Origin: Cognatiyoonia sediminum
GTDB taxonomy: Bacteria; Pseudomonadota; Alphaproteobacteria; Rhodobacterales; Rhodobacteraceae
Assembly (NCBI RefSeq): GCF_900129845.1
Contig: NZ_FQXB01000001.1
Location: forward strand, 1,550,001-1,614,000
Direction of reading: 5' to 3'
DNA: 64,000 nt
The position numbers and the translations under genes are program-made. The notes beneath the pieces were generated by a model, which saw only the letters and a list, made by a program, of their open reading frames with translations, had not been told where the DNA came from and did not search any database. Positions 1 to 11,792 of this stretch are shown here, one piece after another (the stretch's first letter is position 1; each line of letters opens with the position of its first letter).

Positions 1-183
1 GTATTCTTCCGTGCCTGACCCGCTGACGACGCGCAGCATCCCAGGTCGCAGCGTTGTGATCGTTGGTGCGTGCATGGCCATGACAGTCATGTCACCGTCA
101 GCACCCGGAATTTGGACCTCTGACGCCTCGACCGATGCCAATCGGCGCTCGGGCGAGACAAGATCGAATTGAAGGTTTGCCAT
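1..183 (-). CDS. atpC: F1 ATP synthase epsilon subunit (3' part missing at window edge)
   Basis: This is the first gene segment in the window; it runs off the left edge and shows only the N-terminal 61 residues (begins [14 protein letters not shown]). Epsilon is the central-stalk regulatory subunit of F1, sitting with gamma at the membrane face and inhibiting futile ATP hydrolysis. The visible part is the start of the N-terminal beta-sandwich domain, including the conserved [10 protein letters not shown] segment. The start is ATG at 183, preceded by a strong AAGGAGG that overlaps the atpD stop codon 10 bases upstream, so translation is probably coupled. It is the last gene of the atpHAGDC order. 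The C-terminal helical hairpin cannot be assessed. Confidence 0.95.
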   Translation of the reverse strand, partial: MANLQFDLVSPERRLASVEASEVQIPGADGDMTVMAMHAPTITTLRPGMLRVVSGSGTEEY

Positions 184-193
184 TTAGGCCTCC

Positions 194-1636
<1,443 letters not shown>

Positions 1637-2515
1637 CTAGAGCGCTTCCGCGCCCGAAATAATTTCAATCAGCTCGTTGGTGATCACAGCCTGACGTGAG
1701 CGGTTAAACTCAATGGTCAGCTTGTCGATCATCTCACCAGCGTTACGGGTGGCGTTGTCCATCGCAGACATCCGTGCGCCTTGCTCGGATGCACCGTTCT
1801 CAAGCAGAGCAGAGAAGATCGCCGTTGCGACACCACGGGGCAGCAAGTCAGCAAGGATTGCTTCTTCGCTAGGCTCGTAGTCGTAGATCGCGCCGCCATG
1901 ATCGGCTGGTTCGACATCTTCAAAGCTTGCAGGAATGATCTGCTGCGCTGTCGGGATCTGGCTGACGACGTTGACGAACTTCGAATAGAAGATTGTTGCG
2001 ACATCAAACTCACCCGCGTCAAAGCGTGCCAGAACATCCTTGGCGATGCCTTGGGCGTCGGCATAGCCAACGCGCTTCACTTCGGTCAGGTCAACGTGAC
2101 CGATGAAGTGATCGCCCAGCTCACGCTTGATCGCGTCACGGCCTTTCTTTCCAACCGTGATGATCTTGACTGATTTACCAGCGTCGATCAGCTCTTGCGC
2201 TTTGGCTTTCGCCAGTTTCGCGATGTTGCCGTTGAAGCCGCCGCACAGCCCGCGCTCTGCTGTCATAACGATCAACAGTTGCGTATGGTCAGAGCCTGTA
2301 CCCGCAATCAGCTTTGGCGCGCTGTCTGATCCGCCAACAGAGGCAGCCAAACCAGCCATCACCGCGTTGAAACGCTCGGAATACGGACGCGACGCTTCGG
2401 CGGCATCTTGGGCGCGGCGCAATTTTGCGGCCGCGACCATCTGCATCGCCTTGGTAATCTTCCGCGTGGATTTCACGCTTTCGATCCGGTTTTTAAGGTC
2501 CTTAAGACTAGGCAA
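1637..2515 (-). CDS. atpG: F1 ATP synthase gamma subunit
   Basis: Central rotor shaft of F1, transmitting torque between the Fo ring and the catalytic head. The 292-residue product starts [14 protein letters not shown] and has the characteristic N-terminal helix with [18 protein letters not shown] near residues 20-37. The conserved C-terminal helix includes [18 protein letters not shown]. Both coiled-coil ends that form the shaft are therefore intact. It sits between atpA and atpD in the minus-strand F1 operon, 27 bases after atpA. No frame disruption is seen. Confidence 0.99.
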   Translation of the reverse strand: MPSLKDLKNRIESVKSTRKITKAMQMVAAAKLRRAQDAAEASRPYSERFNAVMAGLAASVGGSDSAPKLIAGTGSDHTQLLIVMTAERGLCGGFNGNIAKLAKAKAQELIDAGKSVKIITVGKKGRDAIKRELGDHFIGHVDLTEVKRVGYADAQGIAKDVLARFDAGEFDVATIFYSKFVNVVSQIPTAQQIIPASFEDVEPADHGGAIYDYEPSEEAILADLLPRGVATAIFSALLENGASEQGARMSAMDNATRNAGEMIDKLTIEFNRSRQAVITNELIEIISGAEAL

Positions 2516-2542
2516 AGCTCAGTCTCCTTTATCCGTCAGGTC

Positions 2543-4078
2543 TTAGGCGAAATCTTTGGCGAATGCGTCCAAAGCGGCTTTGATCTTGTCTTCAGCCTCA
2601 CCTTTGATCTTCGGGTCTTCGTTCGTGATGTAGTCTAGAACATCGCTTGCGTTTGTACGCAGGTGCTTGAGCAGACCAGCTTCGTAGCGGCCCACGTCTT
2701 TCACATCGACGTTGTCGAGGTAGCCGTTTGTACCCGCGTAGATCACGCAGACGATTTCTGCGTTGGTCAGTGGGGAGTACTGAGGCTGCTTCATCAGTTC
2801 TGTCAGACGCGCACCACGGTTCAGCAAAGCCTGTGTGGATGCGTCAAGGTCGGAACCGAACTGAGCAAACGCCGCCATCTCACGATACTGAGCGAGTTCC
2901 AGTTTAACCGGACCAGCAACAGATTTCATCGCGTTTGTCTGAGCGGATGAGCCCACACGAGAAACGGACAGACCGGTGTTCACCGCAGGGCGGATACCTT
3001 GGTAGAAGAGTTCTGTTTCCAAGAAGATCTGACCGTCGGTGATGGAGATCACGTTTGTCGGAATAAACGCAGAAACGTCACCACCTTGAGTTTCGATGAT
3101 CGGCAGAGCGGTCAAAGAACCAGCGCCGTTGTCTTCGTTCAGCTTCGCAGAACGTTCCAGCAGGCGGGAGTGAAGGTAGAAAACGTCACCTGGGTAAGCT
3201 TCACGTCCTGGTGGACGGCGAAGAAGCAGGGACATCTGACGATAAGACACAGCCTGCTTCGAGAGGTCATCATAGATGATCAGGGCGTGCTTGCCGCTGT
3301 CGCGGAAGTATTCAGCCATCGCAGTCGCAGCATATGGTGCGAGGTACTGCATAGGAGCAGGCTCAGACGCGGTTGCAGCAACAACGATGGAATATTCGAT
3401 CGCGCCGGATTCTTCGAGGCGCTTCACCAGCTGCGCAACTGTGGAGCGCTTCTGACCAACAGCAACGTAAACACAGTAGAGCTTCTCGCTGTCGTCTTTT
3501 GCGGCGTCATTATAGACCTTCTGGTTCAGGATCGTGTCCAGAGCCACAGCCGTTTTACCTGTCTGACGGTCGCCAATGATCAATTCCCGCTGGCCACGGC
3601 CGATTGGGATCATCGCGTCAACGGATTTCAGGCCAGTTGCCATTGGTTCATGCACGGATTTACGCGGGATGATGCCAGGGGCTTTGACGTCAGCAACCAA
3701 GCGGTTCTTGGTCTTGATCGGGCCTTTGCCGTCAAGCGGGTTGCCCAGCGCGTCAACAACGCGGCCAAGCAGTTCAGGACCAGCAGGCACGTCCACGATG
3801 GAGTTTGTGCGCTTAACTGTGTCGCCTTCTTTAATGTCACGGTCAGAACCGAAGATAACAACACCCACGTTGTCAGCTTCGAGGTTCAGAGCCATCCCGC
3901 GGATACCGCCGGGGAATTCGACCATTTCACCGGCCTGTACGTTATCGAGGCCATATACACGCGCAATACCGTCACCTACGGACAGCACGCGGCCCACTTC
4001 AGCAACTTCGGCTTCCTGACCGAAGTTCTTGATCTGGTCCTTTAGGATCGCAGAGATTTCAGACGCTTGGATCGCCAT
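2543..4078 (-). CDS. atpA: F1 ATP synthase alpha subunit
   Basis: Non-catalytic nucleotide-binding subunit of the F1 hexamer; it contributes the arginine finger to the beta active site. The product has 511 residues, the usual length. The P-loop GDRQTGKT is at residues 169-176, and the finger region VSRVGSSAQ is present in the second half. The start ATG immediately follows the atpH stop codon (TAA then ATG with no gap), so translational coupling from atpH is likely. The operon order H-A-G-D-C is standard, and the absence of Fo genes here fits the split F1/Fo arrangement typical of alphaproteobacteria. Confidence 0.99.
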   Translation of the reverse strand: MAIQASEISAILKDQIKNFGQEAEVAEVGRVLSVGDGIARVYGLDNVQAGEMVEFPGGIRGMALNLEADNVGVVIFGSDRDIKEGDTVKRTNSIVDVPAGPELLGRVVDALGNPLDGKGPIKTKNRLVADVKAPGIIPRKSVHEPMATGLKSVDAMIPIGRGQRELIIGDRQTGKTAVALDTILNQKVYNDAAKDDSEKLYCVYVAVGQKRSTVAQLVKRLEESGAIEYSIVVAATASEPAPMQYLAPYAATAMAEYFRDSGKHALIIYDDLSKQAVSYRQMSLLLRRPPGREAYPGDVFYLHSRLLERSAKLNEDNGAGSLTALPIIETQGGDVSAFIPTNVISITDGQIFLETELFYQGIRPAVNTGLSVSRVGSSAQTNAMKSVAGPVKLELAQYREMAAFAQFGSDLDASTQALLNRGARLTELMKQPQYSPLTNAEIVCVIYAGTNGYLDNVDVKDVGRYEAGLLKHLRTNASDVLDYITNEDPKIKGEAEDKIKAALDAFAKDFA

Positions 4079-4639
4079 TTATCCGACCTCTTTCATTGTG
4101 TTCTGGAGTGCGCTGAGCTTCGACTTGATCGACGTATCGATCATCTTCGAGCCCACTTTAACAATAAGACCGCCAATGATGCTTTCATCGACAGTCGCGT
4201 TGATGGTGACAGCTTTACCAACCTGCTCTTTCAGAGTTTTGGCAAGCTTGTCCGACTGTGCCTTGGTCAGTGCCTTGGCGGAAACGACCTCAGCCGTCAC
4301 TTCGCCACGCTCCTCGGCCAACTGCTCACGGAGGGCTTTGACCAGTTGCGGCAAGACAAACAGACGACGCTTGGACGCCAGAAGCGCAAGCGTGTTTGTC
4401 ATTGTCGGAGATAATTTCATTTTCTTGGCAACCGCAGCAATCGCTGCGCTCTGCTCTTCCCGCGTGTAAATTGGGGAATTGAGCAATGCACGAAGGTCGT
4501 CGCTATCAGTGATAGCAGCTTCCAAGGCGCCAAGATCAGTTTCGAGAGCTTTGAGCTTCTTGCCCTCTTTAGCAAGCTCAAACACGGCGGTAGCGTAACG
4601 CTGCGCGATGCCTGAAGAAATCGAAGCTGGTTCGGACAC
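4079..4639 (-). CDS. atpH: F1 ATP synthase delta subunit
   Basis: Peripheral-stalk subunit linking the top of F1 to the b/b' stalk. The C-terminal sequence with [15 protein letters not shown] and the conserved [13 protein letters not shown] near the end is diagnostic for the OSCP/delta family. Two adjacent GTG codons could initiate, at 4645 and 4639. The upstream AAAGGG lies directly against the first but about 6 bases from the second, so I place the start at 4639, giving 186 residues starting MSEPASIS. It is the promoter-proximal gene of the operon. Family certain, start moderately certain. Confidence 0.93.
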   Translation of the reverse strand: MSEPASISSGIAQRYATAVFELAKEGKKLKALETDLGALEAAITDSDDLRALLNSPIYTREEQSAAIAAVAKKMKLSPTMTNTLALLASKRRLFVLPQLVKALREQLAEERGEVTAEVVSAKALTKAQSDKLAKTLKEQVGKAVTINATVDESIIGGLIVKVGSKMIDTSIKSKLSALQNTMKEVG

Positions 4640-4695
4640 GTCCACCCTTTCGATGTGTTAAGCCTTCGGCCCGTTTGATGGGGATTTAGGCAGCT

Positions 4696-4721
4696 AAAAA
4701 ACCCTCGCAAACTGCGGGGGC
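4696..4721 (-). terminator. Hairpin plus T-run upstream of the atp operon
   Basis: Read on the minus strand, a 7-bp stem (GCCCCCGC half at 4714-4721, GCGAGGG half at 4702-4708, one mismatch) is followed by six T residues (4696-4701). It lies about 57 bases before the atpH start and 165 bases after the end of the upstream methyltransferase. It could terminate that gene, or it could lie inside the atp leader. An outer pair, GGGATTT (4681-4687) with AAATCCC (4726-4732), could enclose it. No confident promoter was found in the 247-base gap 4640-4886, which otherwise shows only AT-rich sequence around 4790-4860. Confidence 0.5.
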
Positions 4722-4886
4722 TTCGAAATCCCGTGCGATGTAGCAGACGATTTTGGCACGGGCAAGCGCCCTGACGAATTTATCCCATGCTGGTTTTACA
4801 ATGTTTACAAGGGCTTTTACCGAATTTGAAAAAACGCGGAAAATTTGACCACCGTCGTCACGTCAACTGGGTAGCGAATCTGCGAC

Positions 4887-5666
4887 CTATGTGTCGTTTT
4901 TCGTCCTCGGAACCCCTCTAGCGCCTGCTGTACCCGGTACCGGAGCCGCCATACCTTCTAGCGCCTTCAAGGGACGTTTAACTGTCTCCCGCAAACCGCT
5001 TATCGGCGCGACAGATTGTTTAGAAGCTTCGACAATCAAGACGCCGCCCGCTTTGACGACGGGAAGGTTATGCCCGACCCGTTCCATGAAGGCCGTAAAC
5101 TTACGCCAAATTCGTTTGTGCGATGGCGGTTGATAAAGTGCTGACACACTACGTTCCGTGACAAACTGATGCCGACGCAATTGGGCCTCTAACTGCGACA
5201 TGGAATAAGGTCTTCCATAGCCAAAAGGCGTATTGTCAGACCGCGACCAAAGCCCCGCACGATTTGGAACGATGAAGATCACCCGCCCGCCCGGTCCAAG
5301 GACACGCCAACATTCGTCCAACAGCGCAGAGGGGTTTTCACTTGTTTCCAACCCGTGCATCACAACCAATTTGTCGATTTGACCTGTCGAGATTGGCCAA
5401 TTGGTTTCTTCGCACAAGACGCTGACGTTAGGCAGTTGCGGTGGCCAAGGCATGACGCCTTGTGGGCCGGGCATGAGCCCGATGACCCGCCTCGCATCCG
5501 GCAGATACGGCCGCAGCATCGGCACAGCAAACCCATAGCCCGCCACGGTTTGACCTTTCGCCTCGGGCCACAGTTCGGTCAGTTCGCTCCGAATAACGTG
5601 CTGGGCGCTGCGCCCAAGGGCGCTGCGGTAATAGAAATTACGCAAGTCCAACACATCCAGATGCAT
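4887..5666 (-). CDS. Class I SAM-dependent methyltransferase-like protein, substrate unknown
   Basis: About 259 residues from the ATG at 5666 ([15 protein letters not shown]), chosen because AAAGGACG lies 9-10 bases upstream. The longer frame would begin with TTG and has no ribosome-binding site. The fold signature is partial: a VAGYGFAVP segment replaces the glycine-rich motif I, and a later [20 protein letters not shown] followed by [12 protein letters not shown] is the typical post-motif region of Methyltransf_11-type enzymes. The C-terminal 60 residues are basic and low in complexity. It is divergent from gloB, with 62 bases between starts, an arrangement I associate with Rhodobacterales. 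The substrate cannot be inferred from the sequence. Confidence 0.75.
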   Translation of the reverse strand: MHLDVLDLRNFYYRSALGRSAQHVIRSELTELWPEAKGQTVAGYGFAVPMLRPYLPDARRVIGLMPGPQGVMPWPPQLPNVSVLCEETNWPISTGQIDKLVVMHGLETSENPSALLDECWRVLGPGGRVIFIVPNRAGLWSRSDNTPFGYGRPYSMSQLEAQLRRHQFVTERSVSALYQPPSHKRIWRKFTAFMERVGHNLPVVKAGGVLIVEASKQSVAPISGLRETVKRPLKALEGMAAPVPGTAGARGVPRTKNDT

Positions 5667-5728
5667 TGTGTTCGGTCGTCCTTTCAGCAAAACTTCGACT
5701 GACCATACCAGTTGAAAGCGACAATGCC

Positions 5729-6490
5729 ATGCCTCTTGAACTCGTCACCATCCCCTGCCTGGAAGATAACTATGCCTATTTGCTGCATAATGCCGAGACA
5801 GGAGAGACAGCGCTTGTCGATGCGCCTGAGCCAGGACCCATTCAAGCTGAACTAGATAAACGTGGCTGGGCGCTAACCGACATTATTTTAACGCATCACC
5901 ACTGGGATCACATTGACGGTTTGGAGCCGCTTCGTGGCAATGCGCGTGTGATCGGCGCTGCCGCTGACGCGCATCGGCTCCCCGAGTTGGATTTGCCTGT
6001 TGCAGAGGGCGACACGCCGACGGTTTTGGGTGAAAGTGTTCAAATCTTCGATGTCTCCGGCCATACCATCGGCCACATCGCGATCTATTTCCCTGAAGCT
6101 GGCGTCGCCTTCACCGCCGACAGCTTGATGGCTATGGGCTGCGGGCGACTGTTTGAAGGCACACCAGAGCAAATGTGGAACAGCATGTTGAAATTGCGCA
6201 CCCTTCCGTCTGAGACGATCATCGCCTCCGGACATGAATATACGCTTGGAAACGCTAATTTTGCGGCAAGCCTAGGTGAAACGAATAACGCAGTGGCTGA
6301 GCGGATAGGCGATGTCCAAACCGCACGTGCGACCGGTCAGACCACCGTTCCGACGACACTCGCCTTGGAATGCGCCACCAACCCGTTCCTCCGAGCCGAC
6401 GACCCAGCCTTGAAATCTGCGATCGGCCTCCCAAATGGAAACGACGTCGACGTCTTCACCGAAATCCGCTCCCGCAAAGACAAATTCTGA
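5729..6490 (+). CDS. gloB: Hydroxyacylglutathione hydrolase (glyoxalase II)
   Basis: Hydrolyses S-D-lactoylglutathione to D-lactate and glutathione in the methylglyoxal detoxification pathway, in the cytoplasm. The 253-residue product has the metallo-beta-lactamase zinc motif [10 protein letters not shown] (His56, His58, Asp60, His61), then [26 protein letters not shown] and the substrate-binding [11 protein letters not shown]. The C-terminal HAGH-type domain ends with [12 protein letters not shown] took the ATG at 5729 ([18 protein letters not shown]), which matches the family start; the longest frame would begin with a TTG inside the divergent neighbour. The ribosome-binding site is weak. 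Assignment is firm. Confidence 0.96.
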   Translation: MPLELVTIPCLEDNYAYLLHNAETGETALVDAPEPGPIQAELDKRGWALTDIILTHHHWDHIDGLEPLRGNARVIGAAADAHRLPELDLPVAEGDTPTVLGESVQIFDVSGHTIGHIAIYFPEAGVAFTADSLMAMGCGRLFEGTPEQMWNSMLKLRTLPSETIIASGHEYTLGNANFAASLGETNNAVAERIGDVQTARATGQTTVPTTLALECATNPFLRADDPALKSAIGLPNGNDVDVFTEIRSRKDKF

Positions 6491-6582
6491 TAAGAGTTTG
6501 TTCAAAAACTGCGACATTTGGCGGCAAACAGGCGATTTCACAATGAATCGCACTATTTGTGACCAGGAAGACAAAAAAAGGG

Positions 6583-6615
6583 CTTGAAGGTTGGCCAATA
6601 AAACCAAACCTTAAG
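6583..6615. promoter_or_regulatory. Imperfect dyad upstream of clpA
   Basis: CTTGAAGGTTGG (6583-6594) and CCAAACCTTAAG (6604-6615) form a 12-bp near-perfect inverted repeat with a 9-base centre, about 70 bases before the clpA start. The left arm begins with CTTGAA, which matches the -35 box known for RpoH (heat-shock) promoters, but the expected CCCCAT-like -10 is only weakly represented. It may be an operator, a leader hairpin or a stress promoter. The rest of the 193-base gap 6491-6683 shows no other clear signal. Confidence 0.35.
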
Positions 6616-6683
6616 ACAAAGAGGTCACGGTCTGTCCGGGTATCCTCCCCTTCAGGCCCACCGCAAGTGAAGGAGCACCGCAC

Positions 6684-9011
6684 GTGCCATCATTTTCTAC
6701 AACGTTAGAGCAGTCCATCCACGGCGCGCTGGCCTTGGCCAATGCCCGCAAACACGAACTCGCTACGCTGGAACATTTGCTTCTTGCGCTGATTGACGAA
6801 CCCGACGCAGCCCGGGTCATGCAGGCGTGTTCGGTGGATTTGGATGCGTTGCGGAAAGATCTGGAAGACTTCATCGAAGATGATCTCTCCACTCTCGAAA
6901 CAGATGTCGAAGGCTCCGAAGCTGTTCCAACGGCCGCCTTCCAGCGTGTGATCCAACGTGCGGCGATCCATGTGCAATCGTCAGGCCGGACCGAAGTTAC
7001 CGGCGCAAACGTGCTCGTTGCAATCTTCGCTGAGCGTGAGTCAAATGCGGCTTACTTCCTGCAAGAACAGGACATGACGCGCTATGACGCCGTGAACTTC
7101 ATCGCTCATGGCGTTGCGAAAGACCCAGCCTTTGGCGAAACTCGTCCGATCCAAGGGGCTGCAGATGAAAACACTGAAACCATTCAGGACGACAGTGTTG
7201 AAGAAAAAGAAAGCGCACTTGCTAAGTATTGCGTCGATTTGAACGCAAAAGCGTCTCAAGGCGATGTCGATCCACTGATTGGCCGTGCGCATGAGGTTGA
7301 GCGTTGTATTCAAGTGCTGTGTCGCCGCCGTAAGAACAACCCGCTTTTGGTGGGCGATCCCGGCGTTGGCAAAACGGCGATTGCCGAGGGTCTGGCTTTC
7401 AAAATCACCAACGGCGAAACGCCAGAGGTCTTGGCGAATACAACAATCTATTCGCTTGATATGGGCGCCCTGCTCGCCGGAACCCGCTACCGCGGGGATT
7501 TTGAGGAACGCCTCAAAGCCGTGATGACTGAAATGGAAGACCACGATAACGCAGTGTTGTTCATCGACGAAATCCACACAGTCATCGGCGCAGGTGCTAC
7601 ATCGGGTGGTGCTATGGATGCCTCTAACCTGCTGAAACCTGCTCTGCAGGGTGGCAAACTGCGCTGCATGGGGTCCACCACATATAAGGAATTCCGTCAG
7701 CACTTCGAAAAGGACCGCGCGCTCAGCCGCCGGTTCCAAAAAATCGACGTGAATGAGCCTTCTGTCGAAGATGCGGTGAAAATCCTGCGCGGCTTGAAGC
7801 CGTATTTTGAGGAGCATCACTCCATCAAATACACAGCCGACGCGATCAAAACCGCTGTCGATCTTTCCGCGCGCTATATTAATGACCGCAAACTGCCGGA
7901 CAAGGCGATCGACGTGATTGATGAAGCGGGCGCGGCACAGCATCTGGTCGCGGAATCGAAGCGCCGAAAAACAATTGGCACGAAAGAGATTGAAGCCGTC
8001 GTGGCGAAAATCGCGCGCATTCCGCCGAAGAACGTCAGCAAAGACGATGCAGAAGTACTGAAAGACTTAGAACAGTCGCTGAAACGCGTGGTCTTCGGTC
8101 AGGACACTGCAATCGAAGCACTGTCATCGGCAATCAAACTCGCACGTGCTGGTCTGCGTGAGCCTGAAAAGCCCATCGGCAATTACCTCTTCGCAGGCCC
8201 AACCGGTGTGGGTAAAACTGAGGTCGCGAAACAACTAGCGGACACGCTGGGTGTGGAACTTATGCGGTTCGACATGTCCGAATACATGGAGAAGCACGCC
8301 GTTTCCCGCCTGATCGGTGCGCCTCCGGGCTATGTCGGTTTTGACCAAGGCGGCATGTTGACGGATGGCGTCGATCAGAACCCGCATTGTGTTCTCCTTC
8401 TCGACGAGATCGAAAAAGCGCACCCAGACGTTTACAACATCCTGTTGCAAGTGATGGACCACGGCAAACTGACCGACCACAATGGCCGGACAACCGATTT
8501 CCGCAATGTGATCCTGATCATGACATCAAACGCAGGTGCTGCTGAGTTGAACAAGAACGCTCTGGGCTTCGGCCGTGAAAGCCGCGCGGGTGAGGATACA
8601 GCTGCCATCGAACGGACATTCACACCAGAATTCCGCAACCGTTTGGATGCGGTAATTTCCTTCGGCGCATTGCCGAAAGAAGTGATCTTGCAAGTGGTTG
8701 AAAAGTTTGTGCTGCAACTCGAAGCTCAACTGATCGATCGGAACGTTCATATTGAACTGACGCCAAAGGCTGCCGAATGGCTCGCTGACAAAGGCTATGA
8801 TGACAAAATGGGCGCCCGCCCACTTGGCCGCGTCATTCAAGAGCATATCAAAAAGCCACTGGCCGAAGAACTTCTGTTCGGGAAGCTCGTCAAAGGCGGT
8901 TTGGTCAAGGTCGGCGTCAAAAAAGGCGAGCTGGATCTTCAGATCGAGGAGCCAGAGCAAGGCAAGCTGCCGGACTCAGGCAAGAAGCCTCCGCTTCTTC
9001 CTGCAGATTAA
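6684..9011 (+). CDS. clpA: ATP-dependent Clp protease ATP-binding subunit ClpA
   Basis: AAA+ unfoldase that feeds substrates, including ClpS-delivered N-degron proteins, to the ClpP peptidase. The 775 residues show an N-terminal Clp-N repeat domain (about 1-145), a first AAA module with Walker A GDPGVGKT at 224-231 and VLFIDEIHT as Walker B, and a second AAA module with GPTGVGKT at 505-512 and [14 protein letters not shown] ClpB-type middle coiled coil is absent, which separates it from ClpB and ClpC. The start is GTG at 6684, with AAGGAG 9 bases upstream. No clpS lies next to it, so the adaptor gene must be elsewhere if present. A strong terminator follows directly. Confidence 0.97.
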   Translation: MPSFSTTLEQSIHGALALANARKHELATLEHLLLALIDEPDAARVMQACSVDLDALRKDLEDFIEDDLSTLETDVEGSEAVPTAAFQRVIQRAAIHVQSSGRTEVTGANVLVAIFAERESNAAYFLQEQDMTRYDAVNFIAHGVAKDPAFGETRPIQGAADENTETIQDDSVEEKESALAKYCVDLNAKASQGDVDPLIGRAHEVERCIQVLCRRRKNNPLLVGDPGVGKTAIAEGLAFKITNGETPEVLANTTIYSLDMGALLAGTRYRGDFEERLKAVMTEMEDHDNAVLFIDEIHTVIGAGATSGGAMDASNLLKPALQGGKLRCMGSTTYKEFRQHFEKDRALSRRFQKIDVNEPSVEDAVKILRGLKPYFEEHHSIKYTADAIKTAVDLSARYINDRKLPDKAIDVIDEAGAAQHLVAESKRRKTIGTKEIEAVVAKIARIPPKNVSKDDAEVLKDLEQSLKRVVFGQDTAIEALSSAIKLARAGLREPEKPIGNYLFAGPTGVGKTEVAKQLADTLGVELMRFDMSEYMEKHAVSRLIGAPPGYVGFDQGGMLTDGVDQNPHCVLLLDEIEKAHPDVYNILLQVMDHGKLTDHNGRTTDFRNVILIMTSNAGAAELNKNALGFGRESRAGEDTAAIERTFTPEFRNRLDAVISFGALPKEVILQVVEKFVLQLEAQLIDRNVHIELTPKAAEWLADKGYDDKMGARPLGRVIQEHIKKPLAEELLFGKLVKGGLVKVGVKKGELDLQIEEPEQGKLPDSGKKPPLLPAD

Positions 9012-9046
9012 GAAAGAGGGCCGCACCTGCGGCCCTTTTTCTTAAG
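9012..9046. terminator. Bidirectional rho-independent terminator between clpA and the GFA gene
   Basis: A GGGCCGCA / TGCGGCCC stem with a 2-base centre is followed by TTTTTCTT on the plus strand and by TCTTTCTT on the minus strand. It begins right after the clpA stop and overlaps the stop codon of the converging GFA-domain gene, so it can serve both. Confidence 0.9.
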
Positions 9047-9446
9047 GCAATGCGTCGCGCGCCGAAGTCCCATGCCGTTCGACATCGTCTGACAAATGCA
9101 GCCACTGCAACCGATTGTCGTGATGTGCGTGCAGAGTTGGTTCTAATGCATCGGCCTGATCCAATAGCCCGAGAGATACATAAACCGTACCGTGCAGATA
9201 ATCGTATCTGCCAGTGATAGGAGACCCACAGTATCCGCAAAACTCCCGCAGAACACCTGTGTTGACTTCAACGTTTTGCAAATTGCCAGAGTTAACCGTC
9301 AGATCGGCCTCATCGAAGGCCACAAATGCTGCAACCGGTGCGCCTGACGCTCGCCGACAATCACCACAGTGACACAGTACAACGGAAAGCGGATTCTTGG
9401 CTGAAATCCGAGTTTTCCCACAATAGCACTGCCCGGTAATCTCCAC
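9042..9446 (-). CDS. GFA/CENP-V domain zinc protein
   Basis: A 134-residue protein of the Gfa family, small cysteine-rich proteins named after glutathione-dependent formaldehyde-activating enzyme; most members have no proven activity. The zinc-binding cysteines are visible: CYC at residues 8-10, CHCGDC around 25-30 and FCGYCGSP around 70-77. The phrase GSPITGRYDY, then a hydrophobic strand ending in SLGLLD, matches the beta-rich fold. It starts 4 bases after the OmpA-domain gene stops, so it is probably the last gene of that operon. Its substrate is unknown. Confidence 0.85.
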   Translation of the reverse strand: MEITGQCYCGKTRISAKNPLSVVLCHCGDCRRASGAPVAAFVAFDEADLTVNSGNLQNVEVNTGVLREFCGYCGSPITGRYDYLHGTVYVSLGLLDQADALEPTLHAHHDNRLQWLHLSDDVERHGTSARDALP

Positions 9447-9450
9447 CGCC

Positions 9451-11790
9451 CTACCGCTCCGTCAGCTTCAACTCAATCCGACGGTTCTGGGCGCGCGCCT
9501 CTTCGGTATCGGCCGTGTTGAGTGGCTGGAACTCCCCGAATCCATTTGCCGCGAGCCGGTTGGGTGGGATGCCCAGTTGTTCGGTCATATAACGTACCAC
9601 TGACAGCGCCCGCGCCTGAGAAAGCTCCCAGTTGTCAGCGTAACGTCCTTGGCCGGACAAGGGCACATTGTCCGTATGACCATCTACGCGGATGACCCAG
9701 TCGATCCCTTCAGGAATCTCGTCAGCCACATCTTGCAGAATAGCTGCGACTTTGGCGATCTCTTGTTGGCCCAACTCTGATAATTCCGCACTGGCGGGTT
9801 GGAACAGCACCTCGGAAGAGAAGACAAACCGGTCGCCTACAATCTGGACACCCTCTTGGCTTTCCAAGATATTACGCATTTCGCCGAAGAAATCTGACCG
9901 GAACCGCTCGAGGTTCTGCGCTTCCGACGCCAGCCTTTCAGTCTCTTCCGCCAACCGAGCCGCCTCTGCTTCCAGCCGAATGCGCTCTGCCTCTTCCAAG
10001 GCAGCCCGCCTGCGTTCCTCGGCCGCGACACGGGCCAATGCGCTGTTCAACTGCTCGCCTAGACGTTCAATCTGAACCTGCGCATCTGAATCGGCTTCGG
10101 CAGCGAGGTTTAACAATTCTTGCAAACTGCCCACTTGACTGCGCAATTGCGCCACCTGAGCATTCAACAATGCAACCTGACGCTGACTTTCAGCAGACAA
10201 TGCCTCTTCTTGAGACAGCGCATCATTCGCCGCTGCAAGCAGGGCCGCTTGGCGATCTGCTTGCGTTTGCGCGTCCGCCTGATCAGCCAAGGCAGCGGCC
10301 AATTGCGACCGCAAGCTCGCCGCCTCATCCGTCGTATCGGTCAAAACCGCGACCTGCGCTTCCAAAGCCTCGCGCGCCAGAAGCGCTTCTGCCAGTCGAT
10401 CCTGCAAATCCTGCTGTGATTGAGATGCCCCTTCCGCTGCTGCTGTCGCTTGCTGCTGAGCGAGCAAAGCCTCGACCAACTGGTTCTGCAAATCTTTCTC
10501 GCGGGCCTCGGCTTGTTCAAGCGTGGTTTGCTCGGCCAAAAGCGCTGCCGCCAATTGCGCTTGCAACTCTTGCATCGCACGCTGCGCATCCTCTGAAGTT
10601 GCGACTTCCGCCTGAACCGCTTGTTCCAACCGCGATTGTAGATCAGCAATCTCCGCATCCGTCGCAGCGGTCAATTCATCATTCGCCAAAAGAGCCGCGG
10701 CCAATCGTGCCGCCAAATCTTCATTCGCAACATTGCCAGAGGCCAGAATTTCAGTCGCCTGATCAAGCCGCGTTTGTAGTGAGGCGATTTCTTCCAACCG
10801 ATCGTTCAAACGGCTTTCCAGCACCGCCATTGCCTCAACTGAAGCCCCTTGAGCCGTCAACGCAGCGAGCAATTGAGCATTCAAAGACTGTTCAGTTTCC
10901 GCAGCACTCGCCAAGGCAGATTCCGCGTTCTGCTGCGCCAACAAAGCAGCGGCGAGGTTCTCTGTCAGATCGTCGCGCGCAGCTTCGGTCGCAGCCAACA
11001 GCGTTAGAGTTTCCTCCGCCTCGCGCCGCTTTTCTTCCAAGGCCAACGTCATCGCGGTCAACTCGGTATCGGCATTGGCCAAACGCTCTCGCAGAGCTTC
11101 GGCCGCTGCCGCTTGCGCCAGTTCAGCTGCTTCCAATTCGTCGATACGGGCCACGTTCGAAAGACGCTCTTGTTCCAGTGCCGTTATGCGTGTGGCATCC
11201 GCATCTCCTTGGGTCTGAAGCTCTGCAATCATCGCCTCTAAGGCTTCGCGTTGTGCCGCGGCGAGGCGTGCAGCCTCTGTCCCCTCATCAATCTCGTCGC
11301 GCGCTTGTGCCAAGGCGAGGTTCAGCGCTTCTTGCTCTGACAGCAACCGCGTTTGTTCCGTCTCCAAACCAGCGATGACATCATCCTGCGCCACACGCTC
11401 GGCCAAAAGGCCCGCAACCTGTGCCTCGAATCCGATGATCTGAGTTTGCGCATCTGCAAGCGCCGTTTGGGATACTTCCAAATCCAACGACAATTGAGAG
11501 ATCAACGCCGCCTGTGCTGCAGCTTGCGCCTCGGCGTCTGACAACGTGCTTTCCAAAGTCGCCGTGCGATCCCGTTCCAAACCCAAAACCGCTGTCAAAG
11601 AGGCAACTTCGGCCGCCAAGTCATTCAACTGGCTTTCCTGTCCCGTGATGGTTTCGCGCAGAACGAACTGAATGACCATAAAGATCGTCAGCACAAACAT
11701 CAGCACCAGTAATAGCCCGGTCATCGCATCCACGAACCCCGGCCAAATGGCGGTGTTGAAGCGTTGGGATGACCTGCGGGCGAGCGCCAT
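9451..11790 (-). CDS. MotB/OmpA-like envelope protein with a very long coiled coil
   Basis: A 779-residue predicted inner-membrane protein. A single N-terminal membrane segment (about residues 24-44) is preceded by WPGFVDAMTG, with Asp21 placed like the proton-accepting aspartate of MotB. Residues about 50-630 are an almost uninterrupted Ala/Leu/Glu/Gln coiled coil. The C-terminal 130 residues form an OmpA-type peptidoglycan-binding domain (DGHTDNVP, then LSQARALSVVRYM and AQNRRIELKL). It starts 2 bases after the MotA/ExbB-like gene and is surely translated with it. By family knowledge, such pairs form ion-driven stator complexes. No flagellar genes are nearby, so a flagellar role is unlikely. 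The physiological function is unknown. Confidence 0.85.
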   Translation of the reverse strand: MALARRSSQRFNTAIWPGFVDAMTGLLLVLMFVLTIFMVIQFVLRETITGQESQLNDLAAEVASLTAVLGLERDRTATLESTLSDAEAQAAAQAALISQLSLDLEVSQTALADAQTQIIGFEAQVAGLLAERVAQDDVIAGLETEQTRLLSEQEALNLALAQARDEIDEGTEAARLAAAQREALEAMIAELQTQGDADATRITALEQERLSNVARIDELEAAELAQAAAAEALRERLANADTELTAMTLALEEKRREAEETLTLLAATEAARDDLTENLAAALLAQQNAESALASAAETEQSLNAQLLAALTAQGASVEAMAVLESRLNDRLEEIASLQTRLDQATEILASGNVANEDLAARLAAALLANDELTAATDAEIADLQSRLEQAVQAEVATSEDAQRAMQELQAQLAAALLAEQTTLEQAEAREKDLQNQLVEALLAQQQATAAAEGASQSQQDLQDRLAEALLAREALEAQVAVLTDTTDEAASLRSQLAAALADQADAQTQADRQAALLAAANDALSQEEALSAESQRQVALLNAQVAQLRSQVGSLQELLNLAAEADSDAQVQIERLGEQLNSALARVAAEERRRAALEEAERIRLEAEAARLAEETERLASEAQNLERFRSDFFGEMRNILESQEGVQIVGDRFVFSSEVLFQPASAELSELGQQEIAKVAAILQDVADEIPEGIDWVIRVDGHTDNVPLSGQGRYADNWELSQARALSVVRYMTEQLGIPPNRLAANGFGEFQPLNTADTEEARAQNRRIELKLTER
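10279..10959 (-). repeat. Degenerate internal repeats encoding xLAxALLA coiled-coil units
   Basis: Within the long coiled coil, a short unit of the type xLAAALLAxx recurs at residues 278, 306 (variant), 361, 411, 436, 464 and 495, separated by roughly 25-30 residues or about twice that. This suggests growth of the coil by internal duplication and gives a region whose length may vary between strains. Confidence 0.65.
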
Positions 11791-11792
11791 GG

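Noticed and set aside
10038-11378. 446-codon plus-strand frame opposite the coiled-coil gene
   Set aside because: It is rich in Pro, Arg and Leu because it is antisense to Ala/Gln/Glu coiled-coil codons, with no domain or start signal.
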